Below are positions 44,169 through 56,411 of a stretch of 64,000 bases of DNA, piece by piece. The DNA is from Karstenula rhodostoma CBS 690.94. Taxonomy: Eukaryota > Ascomycota > Dothideomycetes > Pleosporales > Didymosphaeriaceae. The position numbers and the translations under genes were made by a program. Numbering within the stretch: position 1 is the stretch's first letter; each line of letters starts with the position of its first letter. The notes beneath the pieces are model-generated. The model was not told the DNA's origin and searched no databases. It was given only the letters and a program-made list of their open reading frames with translations. Location: the NCBI GenBank assembly GCA_010093485.1, contig MU001496.1:1307666-1371665 (forward strand). Direction: 5' to 3'.

Positions 44169-47100
44169 ATGTTCTCCAAGTTCGCCGCCGACTTGTCCAA
44201 GTCGTTCAATTCCAACATCACCAACAACTACACGCTCAGCCAGGAGCCAACGTCCTTCTCCGGGCCATGGAAGATCTACGACGCAAAGGGCAAGAAGACC
44301 AAGAAGGCGGTGTCCGTCTTCATATTCGAGAAGAAGTCGCTGGAGCCCCCGGGGGGTGCGAGCTTGGGCGGGCGCTCGTCGGGAGGCTCAGGGCTCAAGC
44401 GCGCGCATGAGGAGGTGGTGGAAAGGCTCAAGAAAGAGGCAAGCTCTCTCGCCCGGCTGCGCCACCCCAGTGTTCTGGAGCTGGTCGAACCGCTCGAAGA
44501 CACCCGCGGTGGGGGCTTGATGTTTGCGACAGAGCCCGTCACGGCATCGCTTGCAGGTCTGCTCCTAGAAAAAGACGAACAGGAGAAGGCCGGCGTTGGC
44601 GGGCGCAGGAGTCGTTATGTCGTCGAAGAGGAGAACGGTCAGAAGCGGAGACGTGAGCTCGAAATCGACGAGCTGGAGATACAAAAGGGCTTGCTACAGA
44701 TCGCGAAAGGGCTGGAGTTCTTGCACGAGAGCGCAGGCTTGGTGCACGCCAACTTGACCCCTGACGCTGTTTTTGTAAATGCTAAAGTAGGGAATACCAA
44801 GTTTCTGCTCCTGAATGTTACTGATTTGCGTGACAGTCGGATTGGAAGATATCTGGTCTATCATTCTGCACGCCACCCGAAAACTCCACCAAAGCTACGT
44901 CTGTGTCGCCCATATCGCTCTCCGAAGCCTTGAACCACGACGCGCGACTACCATCGTACGTTCAGTTGAACCTGGACTACACCTCACCAGATTTCGTCAT
45001 GGATGGCAACGTCACCCCGGCAGCGGACATGTTCTCGCTGGGCATGTTGATCATCGCCCTATACAATTCCCCACACAAGAGCCCGATGGAGTTCCATGGC
45101 AGCACGACTTCGTTTAAGCGGGCTTTTTCCACATCATCCTCGGTACCCAACAGGTCGAACAACTTCATGTCATCCCAGTCTATGCCACGGGATGTCGTAA
45201 ACGGCGTGCTGGATCGACTAATCACTAGACGCCCGGCTCAGCGCATTAACGCGCGAGAATTCCAACAAGCACAGTACTTCGACAACATACTCGTGTCTAC
45301 GATCCGATTTCTCGATTCACTACCTGCCAAAACTCCCAATGAGAAACAACAGTTCCTTCGTGGACTACCGAGAATATTGAAAGAGTTTCCGAGATCAGTC
45401 ATGGAAAAGAAAGTGCTACCCGCCCTGCTCGAAGAAACAAAGGATCGCGAGCTTCTGGCATTGGTTCTGCAGAATTGTTTTAAGATCATCACAATGCTTC
45501 CATCCGGCAAACGCGCTTTCACTGAAAAGGTCATCCCGAAGCTCAGAGAGACGTTTTTGGCTGCTCCAAAGGGCCCTGCTCAAGAGCGTGACAGCTTGAA
45601 AGAAGCTGGCTTGATGGTTCTTCTAGAGAACATATCAGTCGCCGCAGACAGTTGTGGTGGCAAGGAGTTCAAGGTAAGAGCACCAAGATCGTTGATGTGG
45701 ACGGTTCTAATGTATTCCAGGATGACATCCTGCCCATCGTTAATTATGCCCTTGAGTCACCTACCCACTCTCTGGTGGATGCCGCGCTCCGCACTCTTCC
45801 TGTGGCCCTACCGATCCTTGACTTCTCGACTATCAAGAACGAACTGTTTCCCGTCATTGCTACAATCTTCGCAAAGACGAGTAGCATGGGCATCAAGATA
45901 CGTGGTCTGGAGGCTTTCCGAAGCCTGTGTGGCGGTGGCGGCGAAGATCAAGATGGACTGCAAGGTGACGGTCTGACTGGTGTCATTGAAGCGGCAAAGC
46001 CGAAATCCAATGTGTCAATACTTGACAAATACACTATACAGGAGAAGGTCGTGCCACTATTGAAAGGCATTAAGACCAAGGAGCCAGCCGTCATGGTGAG
46101 TACAAATCCTAAGCGCATTTGTTATATGTCGGTACTGACCACTTGCGAAGATGGCCGCATTGGATGTTTTCAAAGCGATCGGCTCCCAGGTCGACAGCGA
46201 TTTCCTTGCGGTTGACGTTCTGCCTATCCTGTGGCAGTTCAGTCTTGGACCACTGCTCAACCTTGGGCAATTCCAGGCCTATATGTTGCTGATCAAATCT
46301 TTGTCTGCTCGGGTTGAGAATGAACAGACCCGGAAGCTACAGGAGCTCGGAGCAAATAATGCACCTACTACGTCGCGAAATGAATTCATGAGCTTTGGTG
46401 GCCTGCCTGGCACCAATGGGCTGGACACTTCCAATGGGGATGGAAGCGGCGATTTCGAGGCCCTCGTCCGCGGAACTCCAGGTGCAAGCACAGGCTCCGA
46501 TATGCTTGGGGGCGATCCCTGGGCAAATGCTCCAACCTCAGCCTCCTCTTCGGCGACGTTGCCTTCAAGGCCTGCAGCGAGAAATGCATCGCCAGCCGCG
46601 ACTTTTGCCTGGTCGACACCTCCGGTGTCTCCTCCGCCAACAAACTTGGCCGCCCCTCCAACGCAGGGAGGAATGAGGACGATCACACCAGACAACACTC
46701 TGAATTCGTTGAACTCAGCTTTCCCAGCCATGGCACCTGCAAACCCAGGCATCGGTTCGTCGTTCTCCCAGACACAGCAGAAACCGATGAACAGCATGCT
46801 GTCTCCTACCACAGCGACACCTTCCTACACCACCCAGAGCTCGGGCATCGACTGGACCAAGGCGAGTGGGGCTCCTTCGCTCAATTCAAACCCGTGGAGT
46901 AGCTCAGGCACGACGCCCAGCGCCTCAAGCGGTCTGTCAAACTTCTCACTACCTTCCCAACCGGCGCGACCGCAGGCACAACAGCAAAGCAGCCCTTATT
47001 CAGCGTTCAGCATCGCACCTCCCCCAGCCAAACCGACCAACTCATTCGGCATAGCGCCACCTCCCAGCACTGGGGGTACTTTCAACATAACGCTACCACC

Positions 47101-47221
47101 AGGCCTGAGCGCACGAGCAAACAGCCAGCTGAGCATGAACAGCATGGCGTCAAGAACGGGGCAACAACAGAAACCTTCTTCGACGCCGAACTGGGGGAGC
47201 GGTGGAGACAGTCTGATATGA
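44169..47221 (+). CDS. scy1: SCY1/SCYL2-like pseudokinase
   Basis: SCY1-like proteins couple a dead kinase domain to HEAT repeats and act in clathrin-dependent Golgi-endosome traffic. The exons are 44169-44786, 44837-45673, 45721-46095 and 46151-47221 (966 residues). The N-terminus MFSKFAADLSKSFNSN starts a kinase-like fold. Where active kinases have HRD, this has HAN (LVHANLTPDAVFVNAK). Where they have DFG it reads SDWKISGLSF, assembled across intron 1. Catalysis is therefore not expected. The kinase-like part continues to the C-lobe (PAADMFSLGMLIIALYN). HEAT-like helices span about residues 300-640. The last third is Ser/Pro/Thr-rich, with DPW and NPF-like or NPW short motifs suited to adaptor binding. 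Confidence 0.88.
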
Positions 47222-48829
47222 GGTTTTTGCATGCTTTCAGCGTGAGGCACAATGGGTTGGAATGTGAGACGATTGTTCGATTGTGTAATTTAGCGGGCGT
47301 ATTTGGATTCTCTGGATAGACGTTTGCGGCGCAAAAGCGAGGCATGAATGGGTCAACGGAAATCAGAGATGATTGTTTATGCGACTTGGGAAGCGTGCTG
47401 CGTGCAGTGCGGAGAAGCTTTGGGGTGGGCAGATCCCAAGACGCGACCAAGGCTGGGCCTGGGTAACGGACAAAGACCAAGCCTCTGGAGTTTTCTTGCG
47501 CAAGCCCATCAAAGGCTTGACGTGCTTGACGTCCCAAAACACCCGTCGCGCTCATCGTGCAGACCTGTCCTTTCTGCTATCTTGTCCAAGACCACACTGC
47601 AGCATAGCTCTTCCATCGTTCCAAGATATGGCATTCCCATATGGCCTAGCACGGGGTACAAGCCCGCGGAGGAGCGGCTGGAGCGGCATCGGACGCCGTG
47701 TGACGCATTTCCTCTTTTACGGGCAGCGTCGTCGACAGAGCCCAGATGCGTGATACGAGCAAAAGCACAGCCAACAGAGACATATGAGATGGAGTCGGCG
47801 GCTCCATGAAGAAAATTAGCATTCGCAATCACATCATTCCGAGGCTGAATTGCGAATAGGCCCGAGCTTGTTCGCTGTAAGCTAACGCCCAGGCTGGGCT
47901 GACGCTTTGCCATATGCACGTAACGTCACCGACATCAGGCGTGCCGCAGAATAGTCCGTGAGAACACCTGCATGCGCTAGGGAACAAATGTGGCGCGGCC
48001 AGAGATCTCAGGATGACAGTGGAGTGGAGATCAGATGCGAGTCGATATGTCGGGAGAGAGTGTTGTTGGGCGTGAACAATAGAAAGATGGAATGGCGAGG
48101 GAGGGCATGGACGCATCGGTGCATCCTCGGGTGCACAGACCGCCCGTTTTCTCATCGTGGGCGCCTCCACGCTGCGCAGTGCTCATCCATGGATGCAACA
48201 CACGCCATGGGGGGTCCGCCCCGACATCCGGCCTGTGGCGCATCGTCACCGGTTGCCGTAACCCATCATCAGTGCTCCCCTCTGTACCCAATGGCCGCCG
48301 ACGGTACTCGACGCAGCAAGATGGTGTGAGGTGTTAGCTAATGGCTCACATAGCGTCCGACGCGGGCTCGCCCACAAAGCTGTCTTTGTATGCCATGATA
48401 GGCCGTTTGCAACATTCATCGCACCCCGACCAAGGAACCGCTACCCGCCACTGCACAATCCCCACAAGTTACCACCACCTGCAGCCTCCAAGCGCAGCCG
48501 CACTTTGTGGACCCCAGCAGCCCACTCAGCAGCCCACTCGCGCGCGCTCCGTTGATCCAACAGCTCCGCATCTGAGATTTACTTTTTGGCAACTAAACCT
48601 TGCATCTAATGACAGACAACCCTGTACCACTGCCCACTAATCCCACGCGCGCCTGAGCCCGTGCAGATCTTGAGCCCTCGTCTTATTGAGAACCTGCCCG
48701 CGCACATCTGCTGCTTCCTCACTCTTCAGCCGCCTCTCGACATTTGCCCCAACCGCAATTGATGCTGCCGAAGGTCGCTCGTCGTACTTCCTACCATTAC
48801 ATCTTTATCAAGGCCATCCGGTCAGTCAA
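47222..48829. other. intergenic region with no supported gene
   Basis: About 1.6 kb. Overlapping short frames on both strands have no ATG-domain combination that I can support. The final 300 bp, C/A-rich and pyrimidine-rich, look like the promoter and leader of the permease gene. An in-frame reading upstream of the permease ATG (from 48686) exists but is judged leader sequence. Confidence 0.35.
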
Positions 48830-50457
48830 ATGGCGCTAGGTTTTGGGTCCAAGCCCGACAGGGCAGACAGCACATCCAACGACAACAAGGCCGCCCATGA
48901 ATTGTTCAACAAGGACTCTGAGAATGGCGGCGTCGAGAAACAGCGTCACGGAAGCCGCATCGAGGGCCCCGCACGCCGCGACATCGACAGCAGCGAGGAG
49001 GAGAGCATCTCCGTAGGGAAGCAGATCGAACTCGAGGCCGGAAATGCCATCCAGTACCGCACCTGCAGCTGGCAGAAGACGGCTGCCCTGCTGTTCTCCG
49101 AGTACATCTGCCTGGCCATCATGTCCTTCCCATGGTCCTACTCCGTCTTGGGATTGGTTCCTGGCTTGATCTTGACCATGGTCATTGCAGCATTGGTCCT
49201 GTACACGTCTCTGATCTGCTGGTACGCTGTCCCATCTTTTCCAATTTGGAAATAAGCTAACTCTGATAGGGAGTTCTGTATGCGCCATCCAGAGATCCGC
49301 GACGTCTGCGATCTTGGCCAGATGATCTTTTACAACCAGCGCTGGGCATTCTGGTTCACGGCTGTCATGTTCATTCTGAACAACACCTTCATCCAGGTAC
49401 GATATCCTTCTCCTATATCCACCAGCCAGTAGCTGATACATGCTAGGGACTCCACTGCCTCGTGGGCGCCAAATACCTGAACACCATAAGCGGACATGGA
49501 ATGTGCACAATCGGCTTTTCTGCCATTGTAGCCGTCGTCTCCTTCATCTGTTCCCTCCCGCGTACATTCGGCACGCTCGCCAAGGGTGCGACCGCCTCGG
49601 CCGTATTCACTTTCATCTCGGTCCTGCTCGCGACTATTTTCTCTGGAATCATGGACCACCCGAAGGGCTGGCCAGCTGAGACCGGGCCAATCGATCCGAT
49701 CGTTCTCGCGATTCCCGCCGCAGGCACCACATTCGTTGCGGGAATGAGCGCCTTCATGAACATCAGCTACACCTTCATCGGTCAGATCACGCTCCCCAGC
49801 TTCATCGCCGAGATGAAGGAGCCCAAGGACTTCCCCAAGGCGCTCTGGGCCGTCACCATTGCCGAGGTCATCGTCTTCGGTCTCGTCGGCAGCATCGTGT
49901 ACGCCTACACCGGCACCCAGTACATGACCGCGCCTGCCTTTGGTTCCATCGGAAACGAAGTCCTCCTCAAGGTGTCCTTCTCCTTCATGATCCCGACTAT
50001 CATCTTCTTGGGCGTACTATACGCCTCCGTGTCCGCACGCTTCATCTTCTTCCGCTTCTACGGCGGCACCCACCACATGGGCAGCCACACTGTGGCTGGC
50101 TGGGCCTCCTGGGCCGGCATCCTCGCTGTGCTCTGGATCCTGGCTTTCATTGTCGCAGAGGTCATCCCCTTCTTCTCGGATCTGCTCTCTTTGATGAGTT
50201 CTCTCTTCGATGCCTTCTTCGGCTTCATTTACTGGGGCGTGGCATACTTCCGCATGCGCGAGGCCGACTACGGACGCAACTACTTCAAGACCCGCGGTAT
50301 CCGCGGCTGGGCTGGCTTCCTCTTCAACATTGGTCTATGCGGTGTTGGCCTTCTGTTTTTGACTGGTGGCACGTACGCGACGGTACAAAGCATCATCGAC
50401 GGGTACAAGGCGGATAACTTCGGTGGAGCGTTTACATGCCAGGATAACGGCGTGTAG
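48830..50457 (+). CDS. amino-acid permease, AAAP family (Mtr-like)
   Basis: A plasma-membrane proton-coupled amino-acid transporter similar to Neurospora Mtr (neutral and aromatic amino acids). The exons are 48830-49221, 49270-49396 and 49447-50457 (509 residues). A hydrophilic acidic N-terminus (about 75 residues) precedes YRTCSWQKTAALLFSEYICL, the first helix of the family, followed by AIMSFPWSYSVLG. The rest shows about ten further hydrophobic segments, including SFICSLPRTFGTLAKGA, PAAGTTFVAGMSAFMNISYT and ITLPSFIAEMKEPKDFPKAL. The MALGFG start at 48830 is preferred over an upstream frame extension. Introns are 48 and 50 nt. The specific substrate is inferred from the family. Confidence 0.9.
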
Positions 50458-50912
50458 AGAGAGGGGAAAACGTATGAGTGGTCTTGGGTATACCATGTGT
50501 TCTGGGATTGTTTCATGAATGGGTGTGTTTCGGCGCAACTGGATCAAAAAGAAATCAGGACGAGCTCGCTTGGGCAGGGTTTCTCAAGAGGAATGCGGCC
50601 TACAGAGGCGAAGCCGGTACATATATTCGATTTAGTGCTATGATTTAATGCAATCGTGTGTCGAATTGGGCACCCATCATCAAAGACACAGCTAGAGAGT
50701 TTCTCAAGCGTATCCATCCCAGATATTGTGCACTGAAACGGGAGCTGTCATGTGAAGCTATGACGTCTCGCTAACGACCCGACTACCGAAAACACCAAGC
50801 TTCACCCCACGTTGCTTGACCAACTTCTCCACAGAGCTTGCCCTCGCGCTCCGTACACCTTCGTAACCTTCCTACGCGCATAGCACGAATTGTACGAATA
50901 CGAACCGCCGTC
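50458..50912. other. intergenic region upstream of OPI3
   Basis: This 455-bp stretch holds the 3' flank of the permease and the promoter of the phospholipid methyltransferase gene. No inositol/choline-response element (CATGTGAAAT-like) with certainty; TCATGTGAAGC at about 50748 is similar over seven bases. Confidence 0.3.
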
Positions 50913-51791
50913 ATGAGCGACTACATCGACTTCAGCCAGCCCAGCTTGTGGAGTGCGTCACGTCCTCTCCAAATACACAACGCAAGCATTGTGCGAACAG
51001 GCGGCATGGCTAACGAAGCGCAGTTTCCGCCGCAACCATCCTGTTCAATCCGACGTTCTGGAAGTATGTTCCACTTCCCTCGCGGAATACGTGGAATTGA
51101 AGCTAACATGCCTCGTAGCATCGCCGCACAGTCAGGTACGCAGCGTCGCGCTTTTCTCGAACCCGCTCTCTACGACCAAACGCAAGACTAACATACGGGT
51201 GGGACAAGAGTACTACAACAAGACCATCACCAAGCTCTTCGGCAACAACCCGCGCTACGGCTGCTACGGCCTCGCGGTGACCATCTTCTCCCTCGGCATC
51301 CTGCGCGACTTCCTGTGCGTCCTAACCCCAACCCCAACCCCCATGACATGCCACACCTCGCACACCCGCTAACGCAACCCCAACACAGCTATGACACCGC
51401 CCTCGCCCACCAACCAACCCACCCCGCCCTCCTCACGCCCCTCGTCCACCTCGCCGCCATCCCCCTCTTCGCCACAGGCACAACCCTCGTCCTGTCCTCC
51501 ATGTACGCCCTCGGCGTAACAGGCACCTACCTCGGCGACTACTTCGGCATCCTCATGGACGCCCCCGTCACGTCCTTCCCCTTCAACGTCTCCGACGCGC
51601 CCATGTACCACGGGTCTACACTCAGCTTTTTGGCAACCGCCATCTGGAAGGGGAAGCCGGCGGGCATCTTCCTCACGTTTGTCGTCGCCGTGTGCTATAG
51701 TGTGGCGAGGAGGTGGGAGGATCCGTTCACGGGGATGATATACACGAAGAGGGATGAGGAGAGGAAGAAGGCGGGGAACAAGGCGTTGTAA
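50913..51791 (+). CDS. opi3: phospholipid methyltransferase (Opi3/PEMT type)
   Basis: Carries out the last two S-adenosylmethionine-dependent methylations of phosphatidylethanolamine to phosphatidylcholine in the ER membrane. The exons are 50913-50952, 51024-51063, 51119-51135, 51209-51314 and 51389-51791 (201 residues; yeast Opi3 is 206). The third exon is only 17 nt. Splicing yields SAATILFNPTFWNIAAQ then EYYNKTITKLFG, matching the family around the first helix. Further landmarks are NPRYGCYGLAVTIFSLGILR, SMYALGVTGTYLGDYFGILM (SAM-binding region) and FPFNVSDAPMYHGSTLSFLA. Four hydrophobic segments are visible. It is convergent with beta-tubulin, with 600 bp between stops. Confidence 0.92.
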
Positions 51792-52392
51792 AGGGTGGGC
51801 TGGTAAACAGCCCAGGGAGTCAGTCTATACACACGGAAGGAGGACTGGAGCAGCTACGGTGAGGCTGGTTCCATTCTCTCGTAAAACCATTGACGAGGCA
51901 GAGGCATGCGGTGGAAGGCATGATATACACGGACACGGTCGACGGTCGAGGCACACGCGAGATGAGGGCTTCGTTGGCGGTTGCGGGCATTCAACTGCTT
52001 CCGCAAGGCAGCTCTCAGGCGACGGGAGAGATCCACTTCTTAGGTAGAGGAGATGCACATTATGAAACAGTTTGACGTGAACATAAACGGCCCAAAGCAA
52101 CAACGCCCGAGCAACACCTCTCCTATACACATTTCACTGGCTTTGCTCAAGAATAGGTCCATGAACTTGTATGAAGAAAGTTATTTGATTAAGCAATCAT
52201 TTGCATTAACAAGAGTTTTCCGCTCGGCGCTATAAGTTCGCTCAGACGTGTCCACAACTGGCCATGACATGAACAACAACATGGTTGTCGCTCCTCGCCA
52301 CGCCAACTGTTTCGGTTCAATCAAGAGACTCAACCCTCGTACCTTCAGCACAATCAGCACACTGTTAGTTTAACACATGTTTGGTGACCACC
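51792..52392. other. intergenic region between convergent genes
   Basis: This holds the 3' flanks of OPI3 (+) and beta-tubulin (-). The last 250 bp before the tubulin stop are AT-rich, as expected of a strong 3' untranslated region. No gene seen. Confidence 0.4.
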
Positions 52393-54107
52393 TTACTCCT
52401 CACCCTCAACGGGGGCATCTTCTTCGTACTCCTCCTCTCCCTCGGAGATGGAGGCCTCCTGGTACTGCTGGTACTCGGATACCAAGTCGTTCATGTTGGA
52501 CTCAGCCTCAGTGAACTCCATCTCGTCCATACCCTCGCCAGTGTACCAATGCAAGAAAGCCTTGCGCCTGAACATAGCAGTGAACTGGTCACCAATACGC
52601 TTGAAGAGCTCCTGGATGGAGGTCGAGTTTCCGACGAAGGTCGAGGACATCTTTAGGCCGCGCGGCGGGATGGAGCAGAGAGCGGTCTGGACGTTGTTGG
52701 GGATCCACTCGACGAAGTACGACGAGTTCTTGTTCTGGACGTTGCGCATCTGGTCCTCGACCTCCTTCATGGAGACCTTACCACGGAAGATGGTGGAGCA
52801 GGTCAGGTAACGACCGTTGCGGAAGTCAGAGGCAGCCATCATGTTCTTGGGGTCGAACATCTGCTGGGTGAGCTCGGGAACGGTGACGGCGCGGAAAGAG
52901 TAGGCGCCACGGCTGGTGAGAGGAGCGAATCCGACCATGAAGAAATGGAGACGGGGGAAAGGAACCATGTTGACTGCCAACTTTCGCAGATCAGAGTTAA
53001 GCTGACCGGGGAAACGGAGGGAGGTGGAGACACCCGACATGACAGCGGAGACGAGGTGGTTCAGGTCGCCGTATGAGGGGTTGTTCAGCTTGAGGGTCCT
53101 CATGCAGATGTCGTAGAGAGCCTAGACAGGTCAATGACGCTCGTTGGATCGTTCAAATGATACATACCTCGTTATCAATGCAGAAGGTCTCGTCAGAGTT
53201 CTCGACGAGCTGATGGATGGAGAGGGTGGCGTTGTAGGGCTCAACAACGGTGTCGGAAACCTTGGGAGAAGGCACGACGGAGAAAGTGGCCATCATACGG
53301 TCGGGGAACTCCTCGCGGATCTTGGAGATCAAAAGGGTACCCATACCGGCACCAGTTCCACCACCGAGGGAGTGGGTGATCTGGAAACCCTGAAGGCAGT
53401 CGCAGCCCTCAGCCTCACGGCGGACAACATCGAGCACCTGGTCGACGAGCTCGGCACCCTCGGTGTAGTGACCCTTTGCCCAGTTGTTACCAGCACCAGA
53501 CTGGCCGAAGACGAAGTTGTCGGGGCGGAAGAGCTGGCCGAAGGGTCCAGCGCGGACGGCGTCCATGGTACCAGGCTCCAAATCGACAAGGACGGCACGG
53601 GGAACGAACTTGTTGCCGGCGGCCTACGCAATGTCAGAGTCGGTTTTTTCGGTCGGGCTTTCATTGGCGCTGCGTACCTCGTTGAAGTAGACGTTCATGC
53701 GCTCGAGCTGGAGATCCGAGGTACCGTTGTAGCTAGTCAAAGTCAGATATTTCTGCACACCGCACGTGTTCTCCAAAAGGAATGCTACTTACACACCGGA
53801 GCCGTCGAGACCGTGCTCGCCGGAGATCTGCTGCCTGAGGGTCTGTCAGTTGCTGTCGCATCGGCAGAGCTTTCTCTTGAGCGACGCACCAGAAGGCAGC
53901 ACCGATTTGGTTACCCTGCACTCGTCAGCAATGTCTCAATGACTTGGAAGGAGGTAATCTTACACATTGGCCGGTCTGGAGATGGACCTGTCGCGCGGAA
54001 TCATGTTAGCAGCTGGTCTTGGTGTGTTGTCCCTGAGGCGGAAACGCGGGGCAGGACGCGCAACAACAAATTTGCCCGGGGCGAACAATACATACAATCT
54101 CACGCAT
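52393..54107 (-). CDS. tub2: beta-tubulin
   Basis: Forms microtubules with alpha-tubulin and is the target of benzimidazole fungicides. Seven exons: 54107-54096, 53987-53964, 53915-53890, 53834-53793, 53732-53678, 53623-53168 and 53121-52393, giving 447 residues as usual. Four of the six introns crowd into the first 40 codons. [20 protein letters not shown] begins the protein. The GTP loop is [14 protein letters not shown], and [20 protein letters not shown] and the acidic tail [16 protein letters not shown] follow. Phe167 (MMATF), Glu198 and Phe200 (SDETF) are the sensitive-type residues at the known benzimidazole-resistance positions. Codon use is highly biased, as expected for an abundant protein. 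Confidence 0.98.
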
Positions 54108-54647
54108 GATGACTGATTTGTCGAGGACGGGTGATGACGGGAGGTGAGAATGGGATGAGCTGGGTGAGGACTGTCTTTGCAGTTGTCGGAAGTGGATCGA
54201 GGACAGGAGGCAGAGCGGTGAGGTGTTGTGGGTTATTTACCGCGCCGGAAGCAAGCACTGCACAGACCGACGCGCTAGGCTAGTCTTGTTTACGCGGTTG
54301 CCTGCGTCAGCGAATGCGGCAGGCACCAGCTTTTGTGTCTCCATTGTTCGCAAATACACTATAATTTCTCGGTCGAGGTCAAGTCTACAGTGGATCTATT
54401 GTTCTGTCTATGCGAAATACAATGAACCGGTTGCGCGCCGCAACGAAAACATGCCTGGCTGGGGATGCAGGTCACTTCGCGTATGCGTACAAAGTGCGCA
54501 TGCACCGCGCATAGCGGCATAACCATCACCTGTGCGAACGCCACTCTAGAGAGCACAAAACCCTCCTGTCTATCCAGATCCACAGACTACACCTGCACTA
54601 CACCTTCCCTGAAATCATATCTTGGATTATGTTCCACTCGCAGTATT
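54108..54647. other. 5' region of tub2 and 3' region of ceramidase
   Basis: Tandem arrangement on the minus strand: the beta-tubulin promoter and leader overlap the 3' flank of the ceramidase gene. Pyrimidine-rich stretches on the minus strand near 54130-54230 fit a tubulin leader. No separate gene. Confidence 0.4.
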
Positions 54648-56017
54648 TTATAGTTCCTTCTTTGCCAGACCGTTGGTGTGGTCGCTAGCGTGCCCGTTGG
54701 CAGCGTTGTGCGTTCTCACCACCACCGGCATGGTCGTTAGCCGAGGCCAATGCAGCTTGAACTCGTCTTGTCTTCCATTGAGACAGTGCCGAAGCCAGAT
54801 ACCCCAGACGATATAGCAATAACCGCCGAGGCCAGTCATAAGATGCCACCCTGATGCAATGTCAGCGTTATCCTCACGTTCGCATTGGGTGGGGACACTC
54901 ACAGCCGTGAAGCTCCAGGAAGAATCCCCAAGGCATTCCGATCTCACGCCGCCAGCGCCTTAGGGCCGAGCAGTGGGCAATATCCATAGCCCAGAGAAAG
55001 AATCCACCCAAGAAGATGCCCAGGCCCCATGCGACCAAGACCCACATCTCGCTCAGGATCCGTACATTCCTTTGCTCCTCTCGCTTTCCGATGGGCTCGG
55101 TGCGGAATTTAGGTCGAAGCAGCGTCTCCATCACGTACACAGCCCGAAAGAAAACCACGGCTGTCAGGATGGCGTATACGGTCTGGTGGAAGACGGGATC
55201 TTGTAGGAACTAGGGAAAATATGTGAGTTTCTCAATCATAGTACTAATTTAGGGAATTGTACTCAGGTACGATATATGGCCCAATATAGTGCCGAGAGCA
55301 CATATCGAGAAGGCATTATCGTGATGAGCGTCTGGTTCACTTACATGGTAATACAGAGTAATGAAGAGTGACAGGCCGACCAACGACGAAGCGAGAACTG
55401 ATCTGTAGATGCTTGTCTTGCCGAACGAGAAAGTCACATAGCACATAAGGCATGTTGTGTATATCATCGAGAGTTCGTCAACAAGCTGCATGGGGTCTGG
55501 GATTGCAAAGTCAGGTTCGTCCGCGCATGGTGTCGAAAGTTGGAGAAACATACATTTCAAGGTAGCATGAAACAGGAAGGAGCCGGTTCCAACTAACAGG
55601 TATCCGATATACGACACCAGAAAGGCAGTGCCATGTCCGTCAGCCAGGCAATTGTGGATGCCTTTGGCGGACAGGTACATGAACCAGATGTTCGTCTGAT
55701 GATATGTCAGCCCGAAGTATGAATCGTACTGCCCAGCATGAAGAGAGCACTTGTTCTGGTCAGAATATGTGATCCGATGCATGCCTCTAAGCTCGTCTTC
55801 GAATCTCGGAATGTGCTTTACCAAAGTATTAATGAGCTCTGCGGAGTAAACAGTTGCGTAGTAATCCTTGCAGCAAGTCAGCAGGCGCCCGCTAAGAGAA
55901 AACTTCGACGCGTACCTCTTCACACCAGTTCAGTGTAGACGTAACTGGAGACCACCATCCTTCTTGGGCTGGTGGGTACTCCACAGACGGGAGACGTTTA
56001 AGGAAGTCGAAGACCAT
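54648..56017 (-). CDS. alkaline ceramidase (YPC1/YDC1, aPHC family)
   Basis: Hydrolyses ceramide, phytoceramide or dihydroceramide to a sphingoid base and fatty acid in the ER/Golgi membrane. Six exons: 56017-55916, 55866-55822, 55695-55554, 55496-55345, 55209-54903 and 54850-54648 (316 residues). Family landmarks, each assembled across an intron, are STLNWCEEDYYATVY, ELINTLTNIWFMY, FLFHATLKYPMQLVDELSM (metal-site His and Asp) and ELHGWWHLMTGLGGYCY (two further His). About seven hydrophobic segments fit the seven-helix fold. The 126-nt intron at 55821-55696 has no in-frame stop, so unspliced RNA would add 42 residues. The start at 56017 gives the family's short N-terminus. It is divergent from prefoldin subunit 1. 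Confidence 0.92.
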
Positions 56018-56411
56018 CCTTAATCCCAGCACTTGGAGGCCAGCGGTAGATAATGTACGGTGAGAAAAGATTCTGAGCAGGCCCAACTTTATGGACCACC
56101 GGGTAGCCCGGAATGAAGTGCTGATGAATGTTTGTTGATAAAACGATGCGTTATATCATATCGCTAAGGTAGTTTAGAAAGAGGCCTTGAGAGCGCAAAG
56201 TGAATGTTTCAAAGAGTTGTACTGTGAACCCTTGATGTTTGATAGCTCCCTTCAATGCTGAACAGCCATCGCTGCTAACGTCACGGTCGCGCTCGGGCGC
56301 ACCTGCCCCGCGCTCGATGACGGCAAGGTTAGCCGAGCGCGGATCTTGCACAGTGCGATGGGCCTTAGAGTCAGGGTTCTATCTCCACCACATCAACTAT
56401 CGGAAATCATC
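56018..56411. promoter_or_regulatory. divergent promoter of ceramidase and prefoldin genes
   Basis: A 394-bp region between opposed start codons. No specific element could be named. An upstream in-frame extension of the ceramidase frame to 56086 exists but is not needed for the family N-terminus. Confidence 0.35.
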
